Assembly (NCBI RefSeq): GCF_002813295.1
Contig: NZ_PHUE01000001.1
Location: forward strand, 1,798,001-1,862,000
DNA from: Flavobacterium sp. 5
GTDB taxonomy: Bacteria > Bacteroidota > Bacteroidia > Flavobacteriales > Flavobacteriaceae
Reading direction: 5' to 3'
DNA: 64,000 bases
In this document: positions 54,652 through 64,000 of the stretch, piece after piece
Layout: each line of letters begins with the position of its first letter
Numbering within the stretch: position 1 is the stretch's first letter
The notes under the pieces: generated by a model
Databases searched by the model: none
Told to the model about the DNA's origin: nothing
The model's input: the letters and a program-made list of their open reading frames with translations, nothing else
Position numbers and translations under genes: made by a program

Positions 54652-55701
54652 TTATTTGCTTTTATAATGTATATCGGATAAATTTCTCAACATATCAGCA
54701 CTTTTCTCAGGTGTAATATCTCTTTGTGCCTCGCCCATCATTTCGTATCCAACCATAAATTTCTTTACAGAAGCCGAACGCAACAACGGTGGATAAAAGT
54801 GCATATGAAATTGCCACTCCGAATGTAATTCTCCATCGGTTGGCGCTTGATGAATCCCAGAAGAATACGGAAAAGAGGTCTCAAAAAGATTATCGTATTT
54901 TATCGTTAATAGCTTTAAAACTGAAGCATAAGCTGAAACTTCTTCAGAAGTAAAGTCTGTGATTTTTGTAACATGACGCTTAGCAACAATCATAGTTTCA
55001 AAAGGCCAGATTGCCCAAAAAGGAACCAAAGCTACAAAGTGATCGTTCTCTATTACGATACGTTCCTTTTGTTTTAACTCTTCTTGTAAATAGTCAATTA
55101 AAAGATTGCTGTTATTTTTTTCAAAATAAGTTTTCAAACTATTTTGTGTTTTCTCAACTTGAGTAGGCAAAGACGATTGCGCCCAAATTTGTCCGTGCGG
55201 GTGCGGATTACTACATCCCATCACACTTCCTTTGTTTTCAAAAATCTGAACGTGTTTAATGTAATCAACACTTCCTAAATCTGTATATTCCTTTTGCCAT
55301 GTTCTGATGATCGTTTCAATACCTGGCAGATCCATTTCTGGTAACGTTAAATTGTGCTTTGGCGAAAAACAAACTACTCTGGCAATACCGCGTTCTGGTT
55401 GCGCTTTGAAGAAAGTCGGTTTATCATCTTCTTCAAACAAAATAGCTTCTTGTTTTACGGCAGCAAAGTCATTCTCAAAAACAAAACTTGAGTCATATTT
55501 AGGATTCAACTCCCCATTAACCCGAACATTTCCTGGACATAGATAACAAGTATCGTCATACTCAGGAAGTTCATCTGAATGAATTTTTTCGTTTTGTCCT
55601 TGCCAAGGTCTTTTTGCTCTGTGTGGAGACACTAAAACCCATTCGTTTATTAATGGATTGAAACGTCTGTGTGGATCTTCGTTTATGTCAAAATTTTTCA
55701 T
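54652..55701 (-). CDS. galT: Galactose-1-phosphate uridylyltransferase
   Basis: This HIT-superfamily enzyme of 349 residues exchanges UMP between UDP-glucose and galactose 1-phosphate. The active-site His is in SNPHPHGQIWAQSSLP; the zinc-type Cys pair is DTCYLCPGN. RRFNPLINEWVLVSPHRAKR is the N-terminal family signature. It is adjacent to galK (one-base gap) and galE. Confidence 0.96.
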   Translation of the reverse strand: MKNFDINEDPHRRFNPLINEWVLVSPHRAKRPWQGQNEKIHSDELPEYDDTCYLCPGNVRVNGELNPKYDSSFVFENDFAAVKQEAILFEEDDKPTFFKAQPERGIARVVCFSPKHNLTLPEMDLPGIETIIRTWQKEYTDLGSVDYIKHVQIFENKGSVMGCSNPHPHGQIWAQSSLPTQVEKTQNSLKTYFEKNNSNLLIDYLQEELKQKERIVIENDHFVALVPFWAIWPFETMIVAKRHVTKITDFTSEEVSAYASVLKLLTIKYDNLFETSFPYSSGIHQAPTDGELHSEWQFHMHFYPPLLRSASVKKFMVGYEMMGEAQRDITPEKSADMLRNLSDIHYKSK

Positions 55702-55702
55702 A

Positions 55703-56872
55703 CTAATTAATTTTATGTAATGACGTACCGTTTCCGATTTTTACATCATAAATTTTCAATTCTATATCAAAAGCCTCTTTATATAACTGAGTCAATTTTG
55801 TTTTGATAGCTTCTTCTTCTCCTTTTTTAATCAAATTGATGGTACAACCTCCAAAACCACCTCCCATTAATCGGGAACCAATTACTGCTTTTTCCTTTTT
55901 CAAAGTATCAACAATAAAATCAAGTTCATCACAACTAACAAGATATTCCTTAGATAAGCCTTCGTGAGTTTCAAAAAGCAATTTACCAAGTTCCTCAATA
56001 TTTCCTTTATCCAAAGCTTCACAAGCAAGAGCTACACGCTTAATTTCTTTGACTACAAAATGACATCTGACAAATACATTAGGTGACATTTTATCTTTCA
56101 AACTTAGCACATGACTCTCATCACAATCTCTAAAACTTGTAATCTCAGGGAAATTACTTTTGATTATAGAAAGTCCTTCTTCACATTCTTTTCGTCTAAC
56201 ATTATATTCTGATGTCATTAACGAATGTTTTACATTAGAATCAAATAATATCAAAGAATAATCACTAAAATTAGCATCATGATAGGTATAATCCAATGTT
56301 TTGCAATCAATTTTAATCACCTTATTTTCTAAGCCCATCACGCTCGAAAACTGATCCATAATACCGCAATTGATACCAACCCAGTGTTCTGCTTTTTGAC
56401 CCATCAACGCGATATCAACTTTTGGAATTGTTAAATCAAAAAGTTCTTTGATTCCAAAAATGGTTCCACATTCTAAGGCTGCCGAAGAAGACAATCCTGA
56501 ACCAGTAGGTATGTTGCTACTGAATACACAATTGAATCCATCGAATGAAAATCCTTTGTCTTGTAATTGTTTGATTACGCCCAAAATATAATTAGTCCAA
56601 ACGATTTTGCTCAATACAATCTCTTGAGTTAAATCAACTTCAAATTCCTCATTTAAATCGATAGCAACAATTTTAGATTGCTTCGAATTGTTCTTTGCAA
56701 AAGCGAAACAAATTATCTTGTCGATGGCTGCTGGTAAAACATAGCCATCATTATAATCGATATGTTCCCCAATAATGTTAATTCTCCCTGGAGAAAGTAC
56801 TATTTTTTCCGGAGCATTACCAAATGTCTTCTGAAAAAAATCGGTCGTTTGTTTAATTAATAAATCGTTCAT
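55703..56872 (-). CDS. galK: Galactokinase
   Basis: This GHMP-family kinase of 389 residues makes galactose 1-phosphate. The galactokinase signature is GRINIIGEHIDYNDGYVLPA, the ATP loop PTGSGLSSSAALE, and the third motif MGGGFGGCTI. The catalytic Asp is in GIMDQFSSVMG. It follows the GH2 gene after 57 bases, so galactose released by the enzymes encoded just upstream meets its kinase from the same transcript. Confidence 0.96.
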   Translation of the reverse strand: MNDLLIKQTTDFFQKTFGNAPEKIVLSPGRINIIGEHIDYNDGYVLPAAIDKIICFAFAKNNSKQSKIVAIDLNEEFEVDLTQEIVLSKIVWTNYILGVIKQLQDKGFSFDGFNCVFSSNIPTGSGLSSSAALECGTIFGIKELFDLTIPKVDIALMGQKAEHWVGINCGIMDQFSSVMGLENKVIKIDCKTLDYTYHDANFSDYSLILFDSNVKHSLMTSEYNVRRKECEEGLSIIKSNFPEITSFRDCDESHVLSLKDKMSPNVFVRCHFVVKEIKRVALACEALDKGNIEELGKLLFETHEGLSKEYLVSCDELDFIVDTLKKEKAVIGSRLMGGGFGGCTINLIKKGEEEAIKTKLTQLYKEAFDIELKIYDVKIGNGTSLHKIN

Positions 56873-56929
56873 TATCTTGAAATTACTGTTATTTTGAAAT
56901 TATTTAAGTATCTGTTTAAATTCAGCTTT

Positions 56930-59356
56930 TTATTTAGCAGACACCAAGGTCAATTTACCACTCTTAAGCCCAGCACCATTTACTTCGAGCTTTACATCAC
57001 CAGCAGTTATTGTGGATTTTACAAGAACTACCAATTTTCCACTAAAAAGTTTCATGGTCTCTTTATGAAACATTTCGAGTGAAGTAGCATCACCATTGCA
57101 GGCTGCACGATAAGTACCCGCTCCTGTAACCTTAAATTTTAATTGGTTAGTTGCCGTAGGGCAAGGAATTCCATTTTTATCAACTACCGAAACAGTTACA
57201 AAGGAAATATCTTCGCCATTGGCAGTAATTGTTTTCCTATCTGGATCTAAAACAATTTGATAAGGATCACCAGCAGTATGAATTTCTTCTTCTTTGACAG
57301 CTTTTCCATTGTCATCATAAGCCACCACTTTTACAGTTCCCGGCTCATATTTTACATCCATCCACATCAGGCGGTAACGGTTTTGCGGAGTGTCTTTGTT
57401 CTTTTTCTGAACTCCCATGCTTTTTCCATTAATAAAAAGTTCTGCACTATTATAACTAGTATATACAAAAACGGGAGTTGTTTCTCCTTCACGACCTTTC
57501 CAATTCCAATGTGGCAGAATATGAAGCGTAGATTCTTTCGTATTCCAACGGCTTCTGTATAAATAGTAGCGGTCTTTAGGTAAACCTGCTAAATCGTTAA
57601 TTCCGAAATAAGAACTTCTGGAAGGCCAGCTTTCGTCATAAGGCGTAGGCTCACCTAAATAATCAAAACCTGTCCAAACAAACTCACCAATTACCCAAGG
57701 TTTATCATCTTGAAGCACAAAATCTTCATCGGGAACATTAGACCAATTACAGGCTTCTAAATCATACGATGAGGATTGAAAATCAGGATATTGTTTATCT
57801 TTAGCTTGAACCACAGGGAATTTATAAATACCTCTAGAACTAACAGTTGAAGCAGTTTCTGAACCTAAAATAAAGCCTTGCGGAAATTTATTAAATGCTT
57901 CATCATATAAGTGTACGCGGTAGTTCAACCCTGGAATATCTAATAATGCTCCAAAACCAGATTCCATAGTAGCTTTTACTTGATCCATACCAACAGTTAC
58001 TGGACGTGTTGGGTCTTCTCTATGAAATATTTCCTGTAGCCATTTAGCACGTTTTACACCTTCTTCTCCCCATTGATCTGGCACTTCATTTCCAGAACTC
58101 CACATAACAATGGAAGGGTGATTTCTTGTTGCGTGTACTAGACTTACAACATCTTTTTCTGCATACTGATCAAAAAATCTATGATATCCATTTTCAACTT
58201 TTGGTTTTACCCATTCGTCAAAACTCTCTGCTAAAAACATAAAACCCAATTCATCCGCAAGTTCCAGTTGCTCAAAAGAAGGCATATTGTGCGAACTACG
58301 AATGGCATTACAACCAAGATCTTTTAAAATCATCATTTGTCTACGAAGAGCGGCTTTATTAACTGCAGCTCCAAGAGGACCAAGATCGTGGTGAAGACAA
58401 ACTCCTTTAAATTTGGTTACTTTTCCATTAAGACTAAAACCTTTATTAGCTTCGTATTTTATTTCTCTGATTCCGAAAGGTGTTGAAATCTCGTCTTTTA
58501 AATCATTTCCAACATATAATTGAGAAACCGCTTTATACAAATAAGGAGATTCTGGCCTCCACAATTTTGGGTTTTCTACTCTTATATTTTGATCGAACTC
58601 AGTTCCGAATTTTATAGTAGATTCATCAGAACTTAATTTATGTCCTTCAGCATCAAAAATAGTGGTGACTAAACGAGTATTTTCTCCAGAAGTTTTTGTC
58701 TTAATACTAACTTTAGCAACATCTTCACTGATTAATGGTGTTGTTATAAACTGTCCCCATTGGTCAATGCTCTCTTTGTTTTTTATAATAACGCTTACTT
58801 TACGATACAAACCCGCACCCGGATACCAACGCGAAGCAAACTCTTTATTTGTTAATTTAACCGACAAAGTGTTCTCACCTTCTTGTATAAATTCTGAAAC
58901 ATCAAAATAGAAATAACTATAGCCATACGCCCATTCTCCTACTTTTTTTCCATTCAAATACACTTGAGGTTCGCTCATTGCACCTTCAAAAAGCAGAATG
59001 ATTTTTTTATCTTTTGAACCTTTAGGTAATATAAATTTATTACGATACCATGCAGTTCCGATATGTGGCAAAGATCCTGTTCTACCTGTTTTTTCGGTAG
59101 CAACTTTTTCTCCGTTTTGAACAATAGCAACTTTCTGTATATCTACATTTTTATCAAAAGGCCCATAAATTGCCCAATCGTGAGGAACGGTTACAGTTTC
59201 CCACTTCGAATCATTAAAATTTACTTTAGAGGCATCTTCAAAATCACCTTTTTGAAATTTCCAATTGGTATCTAACACTTTAACCTCTCGTATTTGAGAG
59301 AAAACCGCTTGTGCTAATGTTAAAAATATAACAAGAATAGGTATTAATTTCTTCAT
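56930..59356 (-). CDS. GH2 beta-galactosidase, second copy
   Basis: The product has 808 residues with a signal peptide to about residue 20 (QAVFSQ). Domain order is as in the GH2 at 29553. The acid/base is Glu424 in VMWSSGNEVPDQW and the nucleophile Glu500 in FILGSETASTVSS. Jelly-roll (25-195), Ig-like (200-295), barrel (295-600) and C-terminal Ig domains are recognisable. In this operon it should trim galactose from the galactan fragments made by the GH53 enzymes. The two GH2 proteins are related but clearly diverged. Confidence 0.9.
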   Translation of the reverse strand: MKKLIPILVIFLTLAQAVFSQIREVKVLDTNWKFQKGDFEDASKVNFNDSKWETVTVPHDWAIYGPFDKNVDIQKVAIVQNGEKVATEKTGRTGSLPHIGTAWYRNKFILPKGSKDKKIILLFEGAMSEPQVYLNGKKVGEWAYGYSYFYFDVSEFIQEGENTLSVKLTNKEFASRWYPGAGLYRKVSVIIKNKESIDQWGQFITTPLISEDVAKVSIKTKTSGENTRLVTTIFDAEGHKLSSDESTIKFGTEFDQNIRVENPKLWRPESPYLYKAVSQLYVGNDLKDEISTPFGIREIKYEANKGFSLNGKVTKFKGVCLHHDLGPLGAAVNKAALRRQMMILKDLGCNAIRSSHNMPSFEQLELADELGFMFLAESFDEWVKPKVENGYHRFFDQYAEKDVVSLVHATRNHPSIVMWSSGNEVPDQWGEEGVKRAKWLQEIFHREDPTRPVTVGMDQVKATMESGFGALLDIPGLNYRVHLYDEAFNKFPQGFILGSETASTVSSRGIYKFPVVQAKDKQYPDFQSSSYDLEACNWSNVPDEDFVLQDDKPWVIGEFVWTGFDYLGEPTPYDESWPSRSSYFGINDLAGLPKDRYYLYRSRWNTKESTLHILPHWNWKGREGETTPVFVYTSYNSAELFINGKSMGVQKKNKDTPQNRYRLMWMDVKYEPGTVKVVAYDDNGKAVKEEEIHTAGDPYQIVLDPDRKTITANGEDISFVTVSVVDKNGIPCPTATNQLKFKVTGAGTYRAACNGDATSLEMFHKETMKLFSGKLVVLVKSTITAGDVKLEVNGAGLKSGKLTLVSAK

Positions 59357-59413
59357 TATTTTATTGATTTAACTTTATAATGTTAGTATTATTTTAAATT
59401 TCACTAATCAAAA

Positions 59414-60448
59414 CTATTCTTTAAAAGCATTCAATGCCATTGATGGTTTCCCATCTGAACGCCAAGCGCTTAATTCATAATGACTCCAGGATTTTGCTCC
59501 TTCAGGCTCCCAATAAATAACTCCTAACCCTTTATTATTTGGCACTGCTTTTACCGCTTTGATAACAGCAACCAACATATCGTATGTGTTTTGTTCTTGA
59601 GCATCTATGCCGCCAACTTCAACAACCATCACTTCTTTGTTATATCTAGCTGACATATCGATTAGATTATTAGCCAAATCACCAATGTTTTCTTTGTAAT
59701 CCGACTTAATCCAAAACGGATAATAGGATAAACCGATCACATCATATTTTACATTATTCGTTTTGGCATTATCAAAAAACCATCTGAATTTTTTACTATT
59801 ATTTCCTTCATCTAAATGAACGATCACTTTGATATTTTTATCTACAGCTTTGGTAGCTTCATATCCTTTGTTAAGTAATTGAGCCAATTGAGAAAAGTTA
59901 TCTGTACTTCCTTCTGGCCACAACATACCACCTGGGATTTCATTTCCTACCTGTACCCATTCCGGAGTAACACCAGCAGTTTTTAAAGCTTTCAAAACAT
60001 CTTCAGTGTGAAAATAAACGTCATTCAATAATTCTGAAAAAGTATGATTTTTCCACGCTAACGGTTTGTTTTGTTTCCCTGGATCCGCCCATGAATCACT
60101 GTAATGAAAATCAATCATAATGCGCATTCCCATCTTTTGAGCACGAACAGCCATTGCTACCGTTTCTGCTGCACTACAATGTCCGCTTGCTTTATCATCT
60201 GAAGGATTCACCCAAACACGTAACCTAATAGTGTTCATCCCTCGGTCTTTCAATAATTGTAAACAATCTTTTTTACTTCCATCAGTATCATAAAACTGAT
60301 AACCAGTAGCTTCCATCTGTGGCAACCAACCCACATCGGCACCTTTTGCAAAAGAATCCTCTTTTGGCTTTTCTGCAGTTTTATTAGGTGTACTACAAGA
60401 AATGGCAAACGTCAGGAGAATTACAGAAAAGGATAATATCTTTCTCAT
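59414..60448 (-). CDS. GH53 endo-beta-1,4-galactanase, lipoprotein 1
   Basis: The product has 344 residues with a lipobox (FAISCSTP, Cys18), so it is membrane-anchored, probably facing outward. The GH53 barrel shows IRLRVWVNPSDDKASGH, DFHYSDSWADPGKQ, the acid/base Glu170 in WVQVGNEIPGGMLWPEG and the nucleophile Glu277 in MVVEVGGID. It cleaves beta-1,4-galactan of pectic arabinogalactan I. A related copy lies six bases upstream. Confidence 0.93.
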   Translation of the reverse strand: MRKILSFSVILLTFAISCSTPNKTAEKPKEDSFAKGADVGWLPQMEATGYQFYDTDGSKKDCLQLLKDRGMNTIRLRVWVNPSDDKASGHCSAAETVAMAVRAQKMGMRIMIDFHYSDSWADPGKQNKPLAWKNHTFSELLNDVYFHTEDVLKALKTAGVTPEWVQVGNEIPGGMLWPEGSTDNFSQLAQLLNKGYEATKAVDKNIKVIVHLDEGNNSKKFRWFFDNAKTNNVKYDVIGLSYYPFWIKSDYKENIGDLANNLIDMSARYNKEVMVVEVGGIDAQEQNTYDMLVAVIKAVKAVPNNKGLGVIYWEPEGAKSWSHYELSAWRSDGKPSMALNAFKE

Positions 60449-60454
60449 ATTAAT

Positions 60455-61564
60455 TTAATTTAAACTGAAAGCTTCAAAAACTGGCAATGCTTTATTGTTA
60501 AAGTCATATAATGCTTGATTTTCGAATGTTGAACCATTTTTTGCCTGGTCCCCTTTGAACGAAATCCATTCTCCTCCCCAGTAAGCAAAACCGATACCAG
60601 ATTTAGACGTCTTTACAAGATCTTTAATCGCTAACACAAAACTTTTTTGTCCTGCCGGAGTTGCTGGATAACCTGAAACCAATTGATTGTCTGCACCAAC
60701 TATATTGTCCGTCCAATCATCATAGCCTAATGTAAAAGGATAAGCAGTTTCGGCTATAAGCACTTTTTTACTAAACTTGCTTCCCAAAGCATCTATAGTA
60801 CTTTTTACTACCGTTAAATCTTTACCATGCCAAATTGGATAATATGAAAGTCCTATGTAATCATAATCAACTGATTTTACTTTGTTAAAAAACCAATCAG
60901 TATCAGATGCACTTACACCAGCATAATGAATCATTATTTTTGTTTTTGGTGCTTTACTACGAATAGTTGCGCTGGCAGTTTTTAATAAATCAATGCATTG
61001 TGCTTCTTGATTAATCAAATGTCCTTGTGGCCATAATAAACCACTGTTTATTTCATTTCCTATCTGAATAATATCAGGATTGATATCTGTTAATATTGTA
61101 GTTGTATAGACAGCGACAGCTGTTTTTAAATCCGTAAAAGACAAATTTTTCCATTCTTCTGGTGTAGTTTGAACTGCTGGATCTGCCCAATCATCTGAAT
61201 AATGAACGGTAAGCCAAACTTTCAAACCTGCTTTTTTTACACGAGCAGCAAGCGTTTTTACTTCGGCTAATCCAGAATGTCCTCCCGCTGGGTTTTTCCA
61301 TAAACGAATTCGGATAGTATTACAACCTGCATTTTTTAAAGTAGTAAGCATATCTTCTGTCTTACCATTATTTGTAAAAACAACTCCCGCAGTTTCAATT
61401 TCAGGAAGAAAAGAAATATCCGCAGCTCTGATAAAATCATCTGCCACAACAACTGGTGGAACAACAACTGGAGCCTCAGTAGAATCTGAAGAATCACTGC
61501 TAGAACAAGCAAACTGTAGCGATACTAAAATAGAAAGTGATAATAAGGTAAATATTTTTTTCAT
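60455..61564 (-). CDS. GH53 endo-beta-1,4-galactanase, lipoprotein 2
   Basis: The product has 369 residues with lipobox SLQFACSS (Cys20) and a Ser/Asp/Val/Pro-rich linker to about residue 42. GH53 motifs are IRIRLWKNPAGGHSG, VHYSDDWADPAVQ, Glu171 in IQIGNEINSGLLWPQG and Glu272 in VLIAETAYPF. The linker suggests a surface-reaching enzyme, the partner possibly acting on shorter chains. It is 20 bases after galM. Confidence 0.93.
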   Translation of the reverse strand: MKKIFTLLSLSILVSLQFACSSSDSSDSTEAPVVVPPVVVADDFIRAADISFLPEIETAGVVFTNNGKTEDMLTTLKNAGCNTIRIRLWKNPAGGHSGLAEVKTLAARVKKAGLKVWLTVHYSDDWADPAVQTTPEEWKNLSFTDLKTAVAVYTTTILTDINPDIIQIGNEINSGLLWPQGHLINQEAQCIDLLKTASATIRSKAPKTKIMIHYAGVSASDTDWFFNKVKSVDYDYIGLSYYPIWHGKDLTVVKSTIDALGSKFSKKVLIAETAYPFTLGYDDWTDNIVGADNQLVSGYPATPAGQKSFVLAIKDLVKTSKSGIGFAYWGGEWISFKGDQAKNGSTFENQALYDFNNKALPVFEAFSLN

Positions 61565-61584
61565 GAGTAGATTCGTTTTTAAAA

Positions 61585-62634
61585 TTATTGAAATTTATAA
61601 ATAGTATTATGAGTGTATTCTTCACCTTTTTTTAGAAAGGCACTTGGAAAATGCTCATGATTTGGTGCATCTGGAAAATTTTGGGTTTCAAAACAAATGC
61701 CACTTAACGGATGATAATCTGCGTTTTCTTTTCCTTTTGTTTCATTAAAACAATTACCTCCAACATAAATATGAACTCCAGGCTGATCGGTATATACGGT
61801 CATTTTTAAATTATTTTTTTCACTAAAGAGTGAAGCCGCAAATTCATCTTTTTCAGTTAAAACAAAAGTGTTATCAATTTTGGAAGGACACTTCTTTGGA
61901 GTAGAAAAATCAAAAGATGTATTTTCTATTTCTAAATACCTACCAGTTGGAATATTTTCTGCTGTAGTTTCAAGCATTTGGTTTGTGTTTACGACTAAAT
62001 CCTGATCTTTCACATCCGATAAATGACCGTTCAAATTAAAATAACTATGATGAGTTAAATTCACTATTGTATCTTCGGTAGTCTTGGCACTGTATTGAAT
62101 AATCAACTCATTTTCTTCGGATAATGTATAAGTAAGCTCTACCACTAAATTCCCTGGATAATTTTCTTCATTTGATGGACTAGAATAACTCAACGTTATT
62201 GCTGATTTTTCATCTTGTATTACTTTTTCAACTGACCATATTTTTTGACTAAACCCAATGATACCACCATGTAAGGAATTATCATTGTTGTTCTTATTCA
62301 AAAGTATTTTTTGTTCATTCAAATTAAAAGTACTATTTGCAATCCTCCCGGCATATCTTCCTACTGTTGTCCCCATATAAGGTGGACTTACTAGTTGAAA
62401 TGATTGTAAATACCCCTCTAAAGAATCAAAACCCAAAACAACATCAACAATATCACCGTTTTCCAATGGTACTTTTAATTCTGAAATTGTAGCTCCGTAA
62501 GTAATTACCTTTAAGCTCATTCCATTTTTATTGGATAATTCATAAGAGTATACAGCATCTCCATTAGGCATTAAACCGAACAATTCCTCTACAGAAGTAT
62601 TTTTAATTTGTGAATTGTGTTTTATTTCCATCAT
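61585..62634 (-). CDS. galM: Aldose 1-epimerase (galactose mutarotase)
   Basis: This enzyme of 349 residues converts beta-D-galactose to the alpha form used by GalK. The conserved His residues are in DTIVNLTHHSYFNLNG and the catalytic Glu in GICFETQNFPDAPNH; NDNSLHGG is also typical. The start is placed at MMEIKHNSQIKN (62634 or 62631). A farther ATG at 62733 lies inside the terminator hairpin of the preceding gene, so it is not used. A -7 box TATATTTG is 22 bases before the chosen start. Confidence 0.93.
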   Translation of the reverse strand: MMEIKHNSQIKNTSVEELFGLMPNGDAVYSYELSNKNGMSLKVITYGATISELKVPLENGDIVDVVLGFDSLEGYLQSFQLVSPPYMGTTVGRYAGRIANSTFNLNEQKILLNKNNNDNSLHGGIIGFSQKIWSVEKVIQDEKSAITLSYSSPSNEENYPGNLVVELTYTLSEENELIIQYSAKTTEDTIVNLTHHSYFNLNGHLSDVKDQDLVVNTNQMLETTAENIPTGRYLEIENTSFDFSTPKKCPSKIDNTFVLTEKDEFAASLFSEKNNLKMTVYTDQPGVHIYVGGNCFNETKGKENADYHPLSGICFETQNFPDAPNHEHFPSAFLKKGEEYTHNTIYKFQ

Positions 62635-62655
62635 TTTATTGTGAAATTTGAAATT

Positions 62656-62685
62656 CAAATATATATAAAATATCGAGTCAGACAT
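62656..62685 (-). promoter_or_regulatory. Probable promoter of the galM-GH53-GH2-galKTE operon
   Basis: The minus strand reads ATG (62683-62685), 19 bases, TATATTTG (62656-62663). The -7 box matches TAnnTTTG; the -33 matches two of three bases. It lies between a strong terminator and the galM start. Confidence 0.45.
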
Positions 62686-62713
62686 ACCAGTACCTACCAG
62701 TTTTTGAATCTTT

Positions 62714-62745
62714 AAAAAAAACCTCGGATGCATATCATCCGAGGT
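62714..62745 (-). terminator. Terminator of the SusE-like gene
   Basis: ACCTCGGATG and CATCCGAGGT pair perfectly (62721-62730 with 62736-62745) and eight T follow on the minus strand. It lies 60 bases after the SusE-like stop and separates it from the galM operon. Confidence 0.88.
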
Positions 62746-62804
62746 CTAATCATTATTTCAATATACTTTTTGTTTATAGTAAAAAACTTGTAATCAAATA
62801 CGTA

Positions 62805-63878
62805 TTATAGTGCTGGAATTAACATATATCTACCATCGATATCATCAAACCAGATATCGTATTTTCCTGTAGTTTCTACCCAAATATTAGCTCCGGAGCT
62901 ATCTCCCCAACTTACATCCCAGCTATTATTAGCTTTAAATTTCATTTTTCCTTGCACTAACTCTTGAGTAACTTTCCAAATATGAGAATCGAATGTTGAA
63001 CGAACCATAGGAACATCCACACTCCAGTTATTATCATCGCCTGTTAATACAGAACCTGTTACAGAAATTGCATTATAATCAGTCTTCGTCCCTGTATAAG
63101 AAGAAATAGTATAAGTCAATGCTTTAATATCAATTGCAAAAGTATAATAACCATCAGCATTAGTAGGGAAAAGTCCTGGATCTGCATCACCTTCTGTAGC
63201 TCTGTATTGTACTTTGTCGCCATTTGCACCATACATTGGAGCCCAAAAACCAGTTTGCTCAAGCAATTTAAATCCACCAGCTGTAAAGTAACCTGTATAA
63301 TATTGTTTAGCTGGATCAAGTGGATCTCTAAAAATTGGCACAACAGCCATATTTGCATCCCATAACGCTGAAGTTCCCGGACCAATTAAATACAAATCTT
63401 TTGAAGGGAAAACTCCTGCATAAGGTGTTACGATAATTGTTATTGGAGTAGAAAGTTTAGGCTCTGATCCTGTAGTCCCAACAGTTGATTTAATTCTAAT
63501 ATCAATAGTTCCCTGTTCGTCTGCCTTTAATCCAAGATCTAAAGCTTTTGTATTCAATTCAGCAACAGTCATAGTTGCATGAGTTGTCGTTACTGAAGAA
63601 ACATCTACTGGAGCAGCAAAATCAGTATTACTAGCTGCTAATTGGATAGTATAAGTTACAACTGTTGGCGTTCCATAATCTACTGCTTCCCAAGTTAGAG
63701 TCAAAGCAGTATTATCTGGTGTGTCCTCGTTTAACACAACCGAAGAACCATTATCTGGAGTAATGATAGAAAAACTACCAGCTTGAGGTTCTAAAAGCAT
63801 GAAATTCTCTTCGTTTTCACATGACGACATTCCTAAGATAAGTGCCAGTGCAATAAAATGTTTGAATATATTTTTCAT
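62805..63878 (-). CDS. SusE/SusF-type outer-membrane glycan-binding lipoprotein
   Basis: The product has 357 residues with lipobox LGMSSCENEE (Cys20). An Ig-like SusE N-terminal domain (about 35-150; LTLTWEAVDYGTPTVVTYT) is followed by two starch-binding-like sandwich domains: SKDLYLIGPGTSALWDANM to about 250, then ISVTGSVLTGDDNNWSVDVP to the end. This is the usual layout of SusE/SusF companions of SusCD pairs. Next to GH53 galactanases it probably binds beta-galactan. SusC and SusD are expected to the right of the window. Confidence 0.85.
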   Translation of the reverse strand: MKNIFKHFIALALILGMSSCENEENFMLLEPQAGSFSIITPDNGSSVVLNEDTPDNTALTLTWEAVDYGTPTVVTYTIQLAASNTDFAAPVDVSSVTTTHATMTVAELNTKALDLGLKADEQGTIDIRIKSTVGTTGSEPKLSTPITIIVTPYAGVFPSKDLYLIGPGTSALWDANMAVVPIFRDPLDPAKQYYTGYFTAGGFKLLEQTGFWAPMYGANGDKVQYRATEGDADPGLFPTNADGYYTFAIDIKALTYTISSYTGTKTDYNAISVTGSVLTGDDNNWSVDVPMVRSTFDSHIWKVTQELVQGKMKFKANNSWDVSWGDSSGANIWVETTGKYDIWFDDIDGRYMLIPAL

Positions 63879-64000
63879 ATGTTAATATTTTATAGTTTTT
63901 TTTAAATTTGCATGTTTTTTTTGGCTTTAACTACCAATTGTCAAACCATGCACATGAGTTTTGTTCAATTTATTTATAACAGATTAATAACCTGTATTTT
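63879..64000. other. Non-coding right edge of the window
   Basis: These 122 AT-rich bases precede the SusE-like gene. No open frame from a neighbouring gene is visible and no promoter box was recognised. Confidence 0.5.

Noticed and set aside
62635..62733. N-terminal extension of galM to an upstream ATG
   Set aside because: The ATG lies inside the terminator of the SusE-like gene and upstream of the predicted promoter; the family's N-terminus begins near 62634.

Overview
The window looks like a piece of chromosome from a Flavobacterium-like member of the Bacteroidota. It is AT-rich and carries SusC/SusD pairs, a BACON-domain GH5, a GH97 of the SusB type, weak Shine-Dalgarno sites, and a few promoters of the Bacteroidota form TTG-N19-TAnnTTTG. 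All functional calls rest on reading motifs and gene order by eye; no database search was made.

Positions 2-6644 (+) hold the 3' half of the respiratory complex I operon (nuoH partial, nuoI to nuoN), ended by two strong hairpins. Positions 6844-10724 are ordinary accessory genes: a secreted TPR-like protein (-), an ArsR-type regulator, a FrnE/DsbA-like thiol oxidoreductase and a Gfo/Idh/MocA oxidoreductase (+).

Positions 10815-40733 (-) form a large polysaccharide utilisation locus whose enzyme set best fits branched xyloglucan: GH95 alpha-L-fucosidase, GH43, a CE20-like acetylesterase, BACON-GH5 endo-glucanase, two GH3, GH39, GH97, GH31 alpha-xylosidase, GH2 beta-galactosidase, a PKD-type surface lipoprotein, SusD and SusC. 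Upstream, and apparently in one operon with SusC/SusD, lie xylose isomerase and xylulokinase. Two tandem NUDIX-type (AraR/NrtR-like) regulators follow on the + strand (41111-42590). Positions 43095-49511 (-) encode a FucP-like permease and a non-phosphorylating L-fucose-type pathway (two SDRs, lactonase, UxaA-family dehydratase, FAH hydrolase).

A 27-bp sequence, nearly identical in three places (40799, 42846, 49631), ties the xylose/SusCD operon and the fucose operon to one regulator. The middle copy lies between convergent gene ends next to a terminator-like structure, which may mark a small RNA.

A umuC-umuD DNA polymerase V cassette (+, 49873-51578) separates this from the right-hand region (51631-63878, -). 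That region carries a Na+/sugar symporter, the Leloir genes galE, galT, galK and galM, a second GH2 beta-galactosidase, two GH53 galactanase lipoproteins and a SusE-like protein: a galactan locus continuing past the right edge. Together the enzymes would break down xyloglucan and pectic galactan and channel xylose, fucose and galactose into central metabolism. Three structured intergenic elements with conserved cores and variable stems (442, 13348, 24859) are the most unusual non-coding signal.
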